Shown: positions 14,660 through 22,134 of the stretch, one piece after another | Layout: every line of letters begins with the position of its first letter | Numbering within the stretch: the first letter of the stretch is position 1 | Assembly (NCBI RefSeq): GCF_017303155.1 | Contig: NZ_JAEKJR010000002.1 | Location: 1,798,001 to 1,862,000, forward strand | Length of the DNA stretch: 64,000 bases | Source of the DNA: Microbulbifer salipaludis | GTDB lineage: Bacteria > Pseudomonadota > Gammaproteobacteria > Pseudomonadales > Cellvibrionaceae | Direction: 5' to 3' | Notes under the pieces: model-generated | The model's database searches: none | The model's input: the letters and a program-made list of their open reading frames with translations, nothing else | Told to the model about the DNA's origin: nothing | Program-made: the position numbers and the translations under genes

Positions 14660-15007
14660 ATGGGCACCAACGTAGAAGAGTTCATCACCGATCTGGATGC
14701 AGGGGTATTTGCTGAAAAGCTATCCCGCGCACTCAGCGACGTTGCCGCCGGTGTTTGCGACAACGAAAAGAAAGGCAAAGTCACCATCGACTTTGACATC
14801 CAGTTACTGGGCAGCAGCCAGGTGAACGTGCAGCACACGCTCAAGTACACCATCCCCCGCCGTAATGGCGAGAGCACCGAGAAGAACGTCACCAAGACCG
14901 CCATGCACGTTGGCAAAGGCGGCCGCATGACCTTCTTCCCGGAAAACCAACACCAGATGTTCACTAGAACCGGCGAAGTAGAAGCCAAAGAAAAGGAAAC
15001 CAACTGA
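14660..15007 (+). CDS. Hypothetical protein upstream of the DUF2303 gene
   Basis: The 115-residue protein (MGTNVEEFITDLDAGVFAEK onward) has an N-terminal helical part and a beta-rich centre (KGKVTIDFDIQLLGSSQVNV). It has an excellent Shine-Dalgarno (GGAGGAATCC) and its stop codon overlaps the ATG of the DUF2303 gene. I know similar small proteins next to DUF2303 genes in other prophages but no function for them. The constant pairing suggests the two act together. Confidence 0.65.
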   Translation: MGTNVEEFITDLDAGVFAEKLSRALSDVAAGVCDNEKKGKVTIDFDIQLLGSSQVNVQHTLKYTIPRRNGESTEKNVTKTAMHVGKGGRMTFFPENQHQMFTRTGEVEAKEKETN

Positions 15008-15843
15008 TGTCCATGGACGCCACTGCCATCGAACACATCCAGCAAAACGGGCCGGCCGCCGAAGCCAGCGTTCGCCTCAGAAGCCAGGGCCTGTCAGCGG
15101 TTATCGTGCCGAAAAATTGCGATATCCAAAACATTGAGCACCTGCAGGAGCACCGCAACCGATTCCGCGCAGAACTGAAAACCAACTCTCTGGAAGATTT
15201 CGTGGCCTATTACCACGCCAATGAAATCGATATGGAAGGCAGCACCCAGGTATTTGTTCAGCCGGAAAGCATGACCGCAAAAGCGATCTTTAACCTCTAC
15301 GAACTGGACGGCGAGCCTGGCCACGGTGACCACACCGCAAGCCTGTGCGAAGTGAAAACCGCCCCATTCAAAAGCCTGCTGAAGATCGACGGCACACGCA
15401 TGAGTCAGAAGGACTTCGCCGAATGGATGGAAGACTGGCGCGATCACCTGAAAGCCACCGACAGCCAGGGCGAGGAACTGAACCTCACCAAAGCCATCGC
15501 CGCGATCCGCCGCATCACCATCGAAGCCACCGCCAAGAGCGATACCGAGGTGCGCAGCTTCGGCGCCAGCCGTAGTGCTATGGAGTCCATTGAAGCCAAG
15601 AGCGAAGACCAGCTGCCGGCCTTCCTGGAATTCACCTGCAACCCCTACAAGGATCTCGGCCAGCGCACCTTCCAACTGCGCGTCGGCATCCTCACCGGTG
15701 AAAAGCAACCGGTACTGGTTGCCCGCATCATCAAACTGGAAGAGCACGAAGAAACCATGGCATTTGAATTCAAGGGCCTGATCAACGCCGCACTGCCAGA
15801 TGGTGCGCCCATCTACCTCGGCGCCTTCGCACTCAACCGATAA
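15007..15843 (+). CDS. DUF2303 (YfdQ-like) phage protein
   Basis: The 278-residue protein is of the DUF2303/YfdQ family found in prophages such as CPS-53 of E. coli. Family-typical parts are the segment NSLEDFVAYYHANEIDMEGS, the LCEVKTAPFKSLL block and SQKDFAEWMEDWRDHL. The fold and function are unknown; the family often lies among early recombination or nucleotide-metabolism genes, as here. Start ATG at 15007 is fixed by the one-base overlap with the preceding stop. A further in-frame ATG lies two codons on. Confidence 0.8.
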   Translation: MSMDATAIEHIQQNGPAAEASVRLRSQGLSAVIVPKNCDIQNIEHLQEHRNRFRAELKTNSLEDFVAYYHANEIDMEGSTQVFVQPESMTAKAIFNLYELDGEPGHGDHTASLCEVKTAPFKSLLKIDGTRMSQKDFAEWMEDWRDHLKATDSQGEELNLTKAIAAIRRITIEATAKSDTEVRSFGASRSAMESIEAKSEDQLPAFLEFTCNPYKDLGQRTFQLRVGILTGEKQPVLVARIIKLEEHEETMAFEFKGLINAALPDGAPIYLGAFALNR

Positions 15844-15882
15844 CAATTTCAAACCGCGCTCCGCGCAATCGTCAGACCGTTA

Positions 15883-15910
15883 GGGCCGCCGGTATGGGGC
15901 CCACTTTTTT
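15883..15910 (+). terminator. Weak terminator-like hairpin before the AlpA-like gene
   Basis: GGGCC (15883-15887) can pair with GGCCC (15898-15902) and is followed after two bases by six Ts (15905-15910). The stem is only 5 bp, so termination would be partial. It separates the DUF2303 gene from the AlpA-like gene. Confidence 0.35.
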
Positions 15911-15919
15911 GGGGAACAC

Positions 15920-16327
15920 ATGATGGGATCAACTACCAGTAAGCCTGCTTTTTTGCGCATGCCACAAGTGCAAGACCAAACCGGCCTGAAAAAAACATAT
16001 ATCTACCACCTTGTGAGCACTGGTCAATTTCCAGCACCGATCAAGCTGGGGAAACGGGCCGTCGCCTGGCTCAGTGAAGACATTGACAACTGGATCAAAG
16101 AGAGAATCACCAACTCACAACCTCCGGAGCCAGTCACACCCAACCCAGTTGAGACCGCCCCCCTATCATTTCTCGACAAGCGCGAGCTCAAAGATATTGC
16201 TGACGAGCTGAATCGTATTAGGTCTGAGGCGAAAAATGCAGCCACGTTATGCGAGCAAGACCTCTACTGGATTGCTGAAGCTGAATTCCAAATTTTCAGA
16301 ATCGCCAAGAATATTGCTGGTGAATAA
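15920..16327 (+). CDS. AlpA-family HTH regulator
   Basis: The 135-residue protein has an AlpA/MerR-like helix-turn-helix at about residues 10-65. LRMPQVQDQTGLKKTYIYHL and GQFPAPIKLGKRAVAW give the Phe-Pro-x-Pro wing and the conserved Trp. The C-terminal half is a charged helical region. AlpA proteins act as excisionase-like or transcription factors for mobile elements. It has its own Shine-Dalgarno (GGGGAAC) and is not coupled to its neighbours. It is visibly more A+T-rich than genes on both sides, so it may be a later insertion in the early operon. Confidence 0.75.
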   Translation: MMGSTTSKPAFLRMPQVQDQTGLKKTYIYHLVSTGQFPAPIKLGKRAVAWLSEDIDNWIKERITNSQPPEPVTPNPVETAPLSFLDKRELKDIADELNRIRSEAKNAATLCEQDLYWIAEAEFQIFRIAKNIAGE

Positions 16328-16329
16328 AG

Positions 16330-16569
16330 ATGATCCACCGCACCTACACAGCCCTAACCCGCGCCATCAGCCACCTGATACCGCCACCAGCGGAAGTCAC
16401 CGCCGGCGATATCCATGCAGTGCACCTGGCCTGCGAACGCGCCCACCGCCGCGAAGCGCAGCCGCTGAACAAGTACACTGCCAACGACCCGCGCCACCCT
16501 ATCTGGCAGCGCCATGCCGAGCGGATCCGCCTGCGCGGCACGCAGCCCAGGGAGGTGCAGGAGGGATGA
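16330..16569 (+). CDS. Small hypothetical early protein
   Basis: The 79-residue basic protein (MIHRTYTALTRAISHLIPPP onward) is rich in Arg and His, with helical stretches and no recognised domain. It starts 2 nt after the AlpA-like gene and its stop overlaps the next ATG (ATGA), which supports expression. The tail RIRLRGTQPREV may bind nucleic acid, but this rests on composition only. Confidence 0.5.
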   Translation: MIHRTYTALTRAISHLIPPPAEVTAGDIHAVHLACERAHRREAQPLNKYTANDPRHPIWQRHAERIRLRGTQPREVQEG

Positions 16570-17051
16570 GAAAGCCATCGGACAAAGTCATCCGCTCCTG
16601 CCTCACCGGCCTGCGCCTGGTGTCGATGGAAAGCAACGGACTCAAGGAAGACGGCACCGCAGATGTGAAGATCGACTGCGGCCCCTCTGCGAAGGTCATG
16701 CTCTCCCGGGTAGACGCCAACCGCTGGATTGTCGATACCCCGCACAACTGGCTGATCACCGTCGTGGTGATCATCAAAGACATCCACGGCAACTACGACA
16801 CGATCCACGACCTGGTAATGGCCAGAGGAATCCGCATCGACGACACCGGCCCGGATGTACAACCCATGCTGGACAAAGCCAAAGGCCGCGTGAACCAACG
16901 ACTGATCGTCGACTTCGGCTGGATTGCAGAAATCCTGCCCACCAAGCGGCTGAAGCAGAACCAGGACGACAACACATTCTATGACCGGGCAGAGCAATAC
17001 CTCGAGAACTGGATCATTAACCGGCATATCGAACAGGAAAAGGCAGCGTAA
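16566..17051 (+). CDS. Hypothetical early protein
   Basis: The 161-residue protein (MRKPSDKVIRSCLTGLRLVS onward) has a beta-rich first half (DVKIDCGPSAKVMLSRVDAN, then WIVDTPHNWLITVVVIIK) and a helical second half ending in a YLENWIINRHIEQEK helix. I do not recognise it. The ATG at 16566 overlaps the preceding stop, and its last base is shared with the ATG of the next gene. Its neighbours are all small unknown genes, so context gives no function. Confidence 0.62.
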   Translation: MRKPSDKVIRSCLTGLRLVSMESNGLKEDGTADVKIDCGPSAKVMLSRVDANRWIVDTPHNWLITVVVIIKDIHGNYDTIHDLVMARGIRIDDTGPDVQPMLDKAKGRVNQRLIVDFGWIAEILPTKRLKQNQDDNTFYDRAEQYLENWIINRHIEQEKAA

Positions 17052-17278
17052 TGTACAACCTCAATTTAGGCGGCCCGCTGTTAGCGCTGGTAATTATGGC
17101 AGTTCTCGGTGCAGCGACTGCGCTTTGGAGCTTTGGCAGCTGGATATCCGAGCCGAACCACATCGAGCTTAAAAATTCGGAATGGACGTGCTCCAAGGTA
17201 ATTCCAGCACAACAACTTGGTGAAGTTCCAACATGCGCGGAATACCGGAGGCATAAGCCGAAGCAGGTGGAGCAGTGA
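17051..17278 (+). CDS. Small single-pass membrane protein
   Basis: The 75-residue protein has one N-terminal membrane segment (about residues 8-31, GPLLALVIMAVLGAATALWS) and a C-terminal domain with two cysteines (WTCSK and PTCAEY), compatible with a periplasmic disulfide. It begins at the last base of the previous gene and ends within the methyltransferase start, so it is coupled to both. Small membrane proteins in early operons sometimes mediate exclusion of other phages, but I recognise no family. Confidence 0.55.
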   Translation: MYNLNLGGPLLALVIMAVLGAATALWSFGSWISEPNHIELKNSEWTCSKVIPAQQLGEVPTCAEYRRHKPKQVEQ

Positions 17279-18681
17279 ACATGCAATACCGCACCCCACC
17301 CCAGATCGGCTTCAACTTCGGTGAGCTCATCGTCGACAGCTTCGCCGGTGGCGGCGGTGCCAGTACCGGCATCGAGGCCGCACTGGGCCGGCCGGTCGAT
17401 ATCGCCATTAACCACGACGCGCAGGCTATCGCCATGCACACCGTCAACCACCCGCAGACGCGCCACTACTGCGAAAGCGTGTGGGAGGTGGATCCGCGCG
17501 AAGCCTGCCAGGGCCGCCCGGTTGGCCTCGCCTGGTTCTCACCGGACTGCCGGCACTTTTCCAAGGCCAAAGGCGGCACCCCGGTATCGCCCAGAGTGCG
17601 CGGTCTTGCATGGGTAGTGCTGCGCTGGATCGGCACCGTGCGCCCGCGCGTGGTGATTTTGGAGAACGTGGAAGAGTTCAAGACATGGGGCCCGGTGGTG
17701 CGCAATGGCGAAGGCGATTACATGCCCTGCAAAAAGCGCCGCGGAAACACCTTCAATTCTTTCCTGAACGCCATCCGCCGCCAGGGTTACCAGGTGGAAA
17801 CCCGCGAGCTGCGCGCCTGCGACTTCGGTGCACCCACCATCCGCAAGCGCCTGTTCCTTATCGCCCGCTGCGACGGCCAGCCCATAGCATGGCCCGAGCC
17901 CACCCACGGCCCCGGCCTGCAGCCGTACCGCACCGCGGCAGACATCATCGACTGGAGCATCCCCTGCCCCAGCATCTTCGAGCGCAAACGCCCGCTGGCG
18001 GAGAACACCCAGCGTCGCATTGCCCGCGGCATCCAGCGCTTTGTGATCGATAACCCGGAGCCGTACATCGTCAGCCAGCAGGCGCAGTTCCTGACCGAGC
18101 ACGCCAACGGATCCAACCCGCGCTCCTGGAGCGCCGCCGAGCCTCTGCGCACGCAGGTGGCCAGCATCAAGGGCGGGCACTTCGCACTGGTCACGGCATT
18201 TCTCGCCAAGCACTTCGGCGGCGTCACTGGTGTGGGTATCGATACGCCCTACCCGACCATCACCACCCGCGGCACCCAGAACCAGGTTGTCACCGCACAC
18301 CTGAGCCGAAACGCCGGTACCGGCCGAGGTGAACAGGTGCGCGCATTCCTGATGAAGTACTACAGCGAAGGCGGCCAGTGGCAGCCGTTGAACGAACCGA
18401 TGCACACCATCCCCACCAAGGCGCGCATGGGCCTCGTGATGGTGAAAGGCGAGCCCTACCAGATCGTCGATATCGGCATGCGCATGCTGGAGCCGCACGA
18501 ACTGTTCAAAGCCCAGGGCTTCCCCGCCGACTACATCATTGATCGCGACGGTACCGGGCAGGCCATCACCAAAACCCAGCAGGTGGCCAAGTGCGGCAAC
18601 TCCGTATGCCCGCCGCTGGCCGAGGCGTTGGTGCGGGCGAATATGGCTGTGGCAGAAATACCGATGAAGGAGGCCGCGTGA
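17275..18681 (+). CDS. Orphan C5-cytosine DNA methyltransferase
   Basis: The 468-residue protein is a C5-cytosine methyltransferase. Motif I is VDSFAGGGGASTGIEAA (SAM binding, about residues 20-36), motif IV FSPDCRHFSKAKGG (catalytic Cys92), motif VI ENVEEF (130-135) and motif VIII RKRLFLIA. A long target-recognition region precedes motif IX/X with FKAQGFPADY and KCGNSVCPPLAEAL. The catalytic loop has SPDC instead of the common PPC, a variant I know from phage enzymes. No restriction gene is adjacent, so it probably shields phage DNA. GTG 17275 (coupled) or ATG 17281 may start it. Confidence 0.92.
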   Translation: MNMQYRTPPQIGFNFGELIVDSFAGGGGASTGIEAALGRPVDIAINHDAQAIAMHTVNHPQTRHYCESVWEVDPREACQGRPVGLAWFSPDCRHFSKAKGGTPVSPRVRGLAWVVLRWIGTVRPRVVILENVEEFKTWGPVVRNGEGDYMPCKKRRGNTFNSFLNAIRRQGYQVETRELRACDFGAPTIRKRLFLIARCDGQPIAWPEPTHGPGLQPYRTAADIIDWSIPCPSIFERKRPLAENTQRRIARGIQRFVIDNPEPYIVSQQAQFLTEHANGSNPRSWSAAEPLRTQVASIKGGHFALVTAFLAKHFGGVTGVGIDTPYPTITTRGTQNQVVTAHLSRNAGTGRGEQVRAFLMKYYSEGGQWQPLNEPMHTIPTKARMGLVMVKGEPYQIVDIGMRMLEPHELFKAQGFPADYIIDRDGTGQAITKTQQVAKCGNSVCPPLAEALVRANMAVAEIPMKEAA

Positions 18682-18950
18682 TGGCAAAGCTCACAGAAGA
18701 ACAGCTGCAAGCAAAAATTGACGCACTGCCCCGCGAGCACGAACCGCGGCAGTACAGCGTGACCATTTCCGACAAGCGCGGCAATTACCTCGCCACACGG
18801 ATCGTACGCGCCAGCTCCCGGGAACGGGCGCGCCTGGTTGGATTCAAGGTGAACTATTACGTATTTGGACAGAAGAACAGCTTTGACGCTTGCGCATCGC
18901 TGGTACCGCCACCAGCGGCGCCAAGCTGGAAGCTGGGGCACGCCGCATGA
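18681..18950 (+). CDS. Small hypothetical early protein
   Basis: The 89-residue protein (MAKLTEEQLQAKIDALPREH onward) has a helical start and a beta-rich, basic centre (QYSVTISDKRGNYLATRIVR). No family is recognised. Its ATG shares a base with the methyltransferase stop (TGATG) and a GGAGG lies just upstream (AAGGAGGCCGCGTG), so translation is well supported. Its stop overlaps the next gene. Confidence 0.6.
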   Translation: MAKLTEEQLQAKIDALPREHEPRQYSVTISDKRGNYLATRIVRASSRERARLVGFKVNYYVFGQKNSFDACASLVPPPAAPSWKLGHAA

Positions 18951-19186
18951 TCGCCGCCGTTGACCACACACAGAAATGCGTCTGGGGCTGGGGAGCCAAT
19001 CGCCAAGAAGCCCATCAAGACGCACTGGCGGTACGCGCGGAAAAGCAACCCGGAATCACCTGGACCCAGCTGGATTACTGCGAGCTCAAACCCGATGCCG
19101 ACCTCGACCATGGCGGATTCGAGGCGTACAAGCACATCGCCACCGCCAGCCAAGATGAGCAACCGGCACAAGCACAGCTGTTTTGA
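18947..19186 (+). CDS. Small hypothetical early protein
   Basis: The 79-residue protein (MIAAVDHTQKCVWGWGANRQ onward) has an N-terminal part resembling small alpha-beta phage proteins that transform an input by day of context, but no domain can be named. It starts within the previous stop (ATGA). Acidic and Asp-rich segments (CELKPDADLDHGGFEAYKHI) follow. It is followed 11 nt later by the zinc-ribbon-like gene. Confidence 0.5.
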   Translation: MIAAVDHTQKCVWGWGANRQEAHQDALAVRAEKQPGITWTQLDYCELKPDADLDHGGFEAYKHIATASQDEQPAQAQLF

Positions 19187-19197
19187 GAGCCCCGACC

Positions 19198-19374
19198 ATG
19201 AGCAAGGCACCAACACCAAATCAGCGCGCCGTCTGGCGCCAGAACACCAAGCAATGCTGGGACTGCGGCAACCCGCACCTGGTGCTGATCCGCACCCAGC
19301 AGATCAAGTACTGCACCCACTGCCACACCACCATCCCGTGGCACCTGGAACCCGGACAGAAGAGCCCCGTATGA
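19198..19374 (+). CDS. Small zinc-ribbon-like protein
   Basis: The 58-residue protein has two Cys pairs, CWDC and CTHCH, about 20 residues apart (QCWDCGNPHLVLIRTQQ, then KYCTHCHTTIPW), the layout of a zinc ribbon. It probably binds nucleic acid or a protein partner. An in-frame TTG at 19183 overlaps the previous stop, but the ATG at 19198 is the more usual choice. Its stop overlaps the DUF4224 start. Confidence 0.6.
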   Translation: MSKAPTPNQRAVWRQNTKQCWDCGNPHLVLIRTQQIKYCTHCHTTIPWHLEPGQKSPV

Positions 19375-19604
19375 GCCAGCTACTCACCAAAACAGAGCTC
19401 TCGCGCCTCACCGGCACAAGCCAACCCGAGGCGCAGAAGCAGGTGCTGGATGCCAACCGCATCCCCTACGTGCGCCGCAAAGACGGTCAGCTGTCGCTGA
19501 CGTGGGACATGGTCAACCAGGCAGCGCTGGCCCGCATCAGCTCGACGCCTGCCGCCAACAGCAGTACCCTGCCTTCGGGGTTCAAGCTACCGATAGCCAG
19601 CTAA
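19371..19604 (+). CDS. DUF4224 protein, candidate excisionase-like partner of the integrase
   Basis: The 77-residue protein starts MSQLLTKTELSRLTGTSQPE and continues with VLDANRIPYVRRKDGQLSLTWDMV (read as two parts), the DUF4224 pattern: a winged-helix-like module nearly always found just before phage tyrosine integrases. The position, 18 nt before int in the same operon, fits. I infer a role in controlling integration or excision, as for Xis proteins, which is not proven for the family. ATG at 19371 overlaps the previous stop. Confidence 0.72.
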   Translation: MSQLLTKTELSRLTGTSQPEAQKQVLDANRIPYVRRKDGQLSLTWDMVNQAALARISSTPAANSSTLPSGFKLPIAS

Positions 19605-19622
19605 CGGACACAGAAAATAACA

Positions 19623-20657
19623 ATGGGCAGACAACGCAATCCAGAAAACGCCTGGATGCCTCCCTATGTGGAGCGCTACAAAGGGGGATACCGCGTCAAA
19701 CGCCGGGGCCATGGCACCTGCCACCTCGCCGCGCACGACGCCAGCAAATCGGAAGTCTGGAGCGCCTACGAGAGCTGGCAGGCCGACCAGGTACAGAAGA
19801 CCTTCACCGTCGCCGACCTGATCGACAACTACTTCAGCAGCCCTCAGTACACCAAGCACCTGAAGCCCAGCACCCAGCAGGATTATGACCGCTACAGCAA
19901 GCAGATCCGGGTGAGCTTCGGCGAGATGTCGCCAGACGCCATCACCAGCCCGCTGGTGCAGATGTACATGGACGCCCGCGGCAGCCAGTACCCCACCGCC
20001 GCCAACCGCGAGCGCACCTTTCTCGGCATCATCATGAAGTGGGGCAAGGCCCGGGGCTTTGTATCGATCGAGGATCCCACCGACGCCGTGCGCCCGTTCA
20101 AAGAGGAACCCGGCGGTCGCTATGTGGAAGATTGGGAATATGAGGCCTTCTGGCACTGGCTAGGACGCCGCGGCCACACCGTGCACCAGTGCGCCATGGA
20201 AATCGCCTACCTGTGCGCCGCGCGCCACCAGGACGTAATCGCCCTCACCCGCGCAGACATCCAGGAAGACGGGCTGCTGGTGTACCAACAGAAGACTGGC
20301 AAGAAGCAGCTCAAGCTGTGGACCCCGCGCCTCAGGGAAGCCGTGGACCTGGCACTGGCCACCAACACCCACGCCAAGATCCAGAGCGCGCACATCCTAC
20401 GCAGCCGCACCGGCCGCGCCTATACCCGCACCGGCTTCAACGCCATCTGGCAGCGGGAACAGCGCGCCGCCCTCGAGGCCGAAGCCATCCAGGAGCGCTT
20501 CCGCTTCCACGACCTGAAGATCAAAGCCGCCTCAGACTTCGACGGCGACGTGCAGCAGTTTACCGGTCACAAGACCCGGTCGATGGCCGAGCGGTACAAC
20601 CGGACCCCGGATCGGGTCACCAGTCTAGAACGACCACGCCGCGCCCCAGTTAAGTAA
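19623..20657 (+). CDS. int: Tyrosine recombinase integrase
   Basis: The 344-residue protein is a phage integrase. Residues about 1-58 are an arm-binding-like basic N-terminus, about 60-150 the SAM-like core-binding domain and about 165-335 the catalytic domain. Active-site residues are Arg201 (CAARHQDV), Lys224 (QQKTGKK), His296 and Lys299 (FHDLK, a variant of HxxR), His316 (TGHKT) and the nucleophile Tyr325 (AERYNR). It inserts and excises the prophage at an attachment site, almost certainly the tRNA-His gene 950 bp to the right. It ends with a terminator and is the last gene of the rightward early operon. Confidence 0.95.
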   Translation: MGRQRNPENAWMPPYVERYKGGYRVKRRGHGTCHLAAHDASKSEVWSAYESWQADQVQKTFTVADLIDNYFSSPQYTKHLKPSTQQDYDRYSKQIRVSFGEMSPDAITSPLVQMYMDARGSQYPTAANRERTFLGIIMKWGKARGFVSIEDPTDAVRPFKEEPGGRYVEDWEYEAFWHWLGRRGHTVHQCAMEIAYLCAARHQDVIALTRADIQEDGLLVYQQKTGKKQLKLWTPRLREAVDLALATNTHAKIQSAHILRSRTGRAYTRTGFNAIWQREQRAALEAEAIQERFRFHDLKIKAASDFDGDVQQFTGHKTRSMAERYNRTPDRVTSLERPRRAPVK

Positions 20658-20670
20658 CGGGGCGCGCTTT
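20640..20670 (+). terminator. Terminator at the end of the integrase gene
   Basis: CGCGCCCC (20640-20647) pairs with GGGGCGCG (20659-20666) and is followed by CTTTT. The stem begins inside the last integrase codons and the loop contains the stop codon. It also overlaps the 3' end of the convergent membrane-protein gene. Confidence 0.7.
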
Positions 20671-21426
20671 TAAAATGGCGGGCCTTCTACGCCACCAAGA
20701 AACCAACACCCCAAAACACTCTCGCCAATAAAGTCCCGCCAAGAACAGTGCATTTACACCGACGGTCACAGGAGCCCCGAATTGGGAGTAGGCATACGCA
20801 TAAAGTGGACTGAGTACTGCCAATAATGTCGAGAATGCCAGGGCATACGGCAGTGCAACGCTGGGTAAGTACTCTGTGTAGTACATCGCCTGCACAAGGA
20901 ACCTGATACGGCCCAAGTATTCCCTCCACCCCAGTGAAAACTCATTCGCTCCATTGATATGCTTCCCGCTCACGTGCAGCGGCGTATTCTTTATTTCCCA
21001 GGGGTCGATGAGCGCCGCAAAAAATCCGCCTCTACCTGGCGTTATCACTAAACTGCCCGGCACCGCACCCCAGCTCCCAGCACTTGAGATGTGTCTCCCG
21101 TGGACCCGAGCTATCGCTCTATCCAGCATCGGCTTCCCAGCGCCTTCCCGCAACGATTGACGGATATGCGCGACCACATGGTCCCAATGGGTCTTTGTCT
21201 TATCGAAGACAAGATATCGGTACCAACTCCATACAAACACGAACAGTGCCGCGAGCTTGATGACATAGGGCCTCTCAATAGCTACCCCCACCAGCCCCAG
21301 CCGCGCTTCCACGCCACCCACAGCCTCAAAACTGCCGCCACCGAGCACATAAACCAGAATAATCAGGCAAATGACTATCAGGTTTCTCCGTAGGGGATTC
21401 ACATCTTCAATATTCACAGTGGTCAA
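20650..21426 (-). CDS. Prophage cargo: four-helix membrane protein of unknown function
   Basis: The 258-residue protein has hydrophobic segments at about residues 14-33, 53-73, 190-213 and 218-236, with a soluble central part of about 115 residues (VVAHIRQSLREG, HGRHISSAGSWGAVPGSLVI, and the segment that follows). I recognise no family. The start is TTG at 21426 with GGAGG 7 nt upstream. It lies between the integrase and the attachment site, converges on int with an 8-bp overlap, and is less G+C-rich than the early operon. Those are common traits of lysogenic-conversion or defence cargo; that role is inference. Confidence 0.62.
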   Translation of the reverse strand: MTTVNIEDVNPLRRNLIVICLIILVYVLGGGSFEAVGGVEARLGLVGVAIERPYVIKLAALFVFVWSWYRYLVFDKTKTHWDHVVAHIRQSLREGAGKPMLDRAIARVHGRHISSAGSWGAVPGSLVITPGRGGFFAALIDPWEIKNTPLHVSGKHINGANEFSLGWREYLGRIRFLVQAMYYTEYLPSVALPYALAFSTLLAVLSPLYAYAYSQFGAPVTVGVNALFLAGLYWRECFGVLVSWWRRRPAILKARPVT

Positions 21427-21550
21427 ATAGAGGCCTCCATTCCCGTTAATTCAGGCAACGAAGGTAGCGCCAAAAACATCGTCAGGAAACCCGGCAAAAT
21501 CGATTGAGGCCAGAATTACCCCTCTGAATTACCCCACTAGAGGCAGAAAC

Positions 21551-21579
21551 GAAAAAACCCCGCACTAGGCGGGGTTTCT
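21551..21579 (-). terminator. Terminator of the tRNA operon
   Basis: Reading leftward, AAACCCCGC and GCGGGGTTTTTT flank a 6-nt loop (stem 21555-21563 with 21570-21578) and end in a T-run. It lies 28 nt after the tRNA-His gene, close to the likely prophage junction. Confidence 0.8.
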
Positions 21580-21606
21580 AAGACCTTGATTTACAAGGGT
21601 TTTATA

Positions 21607-21683
21607 TGGGGTGGCCGACGGGGATCGAACCCGCGACCTCAGGAGCCACAATCCTGTGCTCTACCGACTGAGCTACGGCCACC
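21607..21683 (-). tRNA. tRNA-His (anticodon GTG); probable prophage attachment site
   Basis: The minus strand folds into a full cloverleaf beginning G(-1)GTGGCCGTAGCTC, with anticodon loop TTGTGGC and T-arm GGTTCGATCC. The extra G(-1) pairs with C73 and CCA is encoded, as expected for tRNA-His. The 3' half faces the prophage, whose integrase lies about 950 bp away, so the crossover core is probably within this 3' half (about 21607-21650). The matching second copy should be at the other prophage end, outside the window. Confidence 0.95.
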
Positions 21684-21753
21684 ATAGTAGAGTTTTACGT
21701 TGTGCCTTGTGGCAACACAACAAAACTGCCTGCCTTACAGAAGACCCGGCAGA

Positions 21754-21869
21754 GTCAAAATCACTGCTTGCAAAGCAACGCTCTGCGGCGATTTTGACGC
21801 CCATCAGCCATGGCTGACGGGTGGGAAAGTCCTGCGACTTTAAGCTCACTCCGGACTGTGACAGGTCCG
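21754..21869. repeat. Hairpin-rich spacer between tRNA-His and tRNA-Arg
   Basis: Four inverted repeats follow each other: GTCAAAATC / GATTTTGAC (21754-21762 and 21790-21798), the palindrome TCAGCCATGGCTGA (21804-21817), AAAGTC / GACTTT (21826-21831 and 21836-21841), and CGGAC / GTCCG (21852-21856 and 21865-21869). The 213-nt gap is far longer than the 16 nt between the other two tRNAs. It is transcribed with them and has no coding potential that I trust. Confidence 0.55.
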
Positions 21870-21896
21870 TCGAGCACTCAGCCACCATAAAGAATA

Positions 21897-21973
21897 TGGC
21901 ACGCCCGGCAGGACTCGAACCTGCGACCATCCGCTTAGAAGGCGGATGCTCTATCCAGCTGAGCTACGGGCGC
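21897..21973 (-). tRNA. tRNA-Arg (anticodon TCT)
   Basis: The minus strand gives a complete cloverleaf starting GCGCCCGTAGCTCAGCTGGA, with anticodon stem CCGCC / AAGCGG, loop CTTCTAA (anticodon TCT), T-loop GGTTCGAGTCC and encoded CCA. It is the middle gene of the leftward Pro-Arg-His operon. Confidence 0.96.
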
Positions 21974-21989
21974 AAGAAAACCCGGTATC

Positions 21990-22066
21990 TGGTCGGGGCA
22001 GAGGGATTCGAACCCCCGACATCCTGCTCCCAAAGCAGGCGCGCTACCAGACTGCGCTATGCCCCG
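21990..22066 (-). tRNA. tRNA-Pro (anticodon TGG)
   Basis: The minus strand starts CGGGGCATAGCGCAGTCTGG and has anticodon loop TTTGGGA (anticodon TGG), T-loop GGTTCGAATCC and CCA. The C1-G72 start is typical of tRNA-Pro. It is the first gene of the operon, 39 nt from the -10 box of its promoter. Confidence 0.96.
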
Positions 22067-22105
22067 ATGTTCTTTCGCGGGGGTAGCCCCCGTTCGAGAG
22101 CGCGC

Positions 22106-22134
22106 ATATTACTTGCGCCCCCCGGGGGTGTCAA
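22106..22134 (-). promoter_or_regulatory. Promoter of the tRNA Pro-Arg-His operon
   Basis: On the minus strand a consensus TTGACA (22134-22129) is separated by 17 nt from TAATAT (22111-22106). The discriminator that follows is G+C-rich (GCGCGCTC), the pattern of stable-RNA promoters under stringent control. Confidence 0.85.

Noticed and set aside
17539..18687. A 382-codon frame opposite the C5 methyltransferase
   Set aside because: Shadow of a gene with all methyltransferase motifs.
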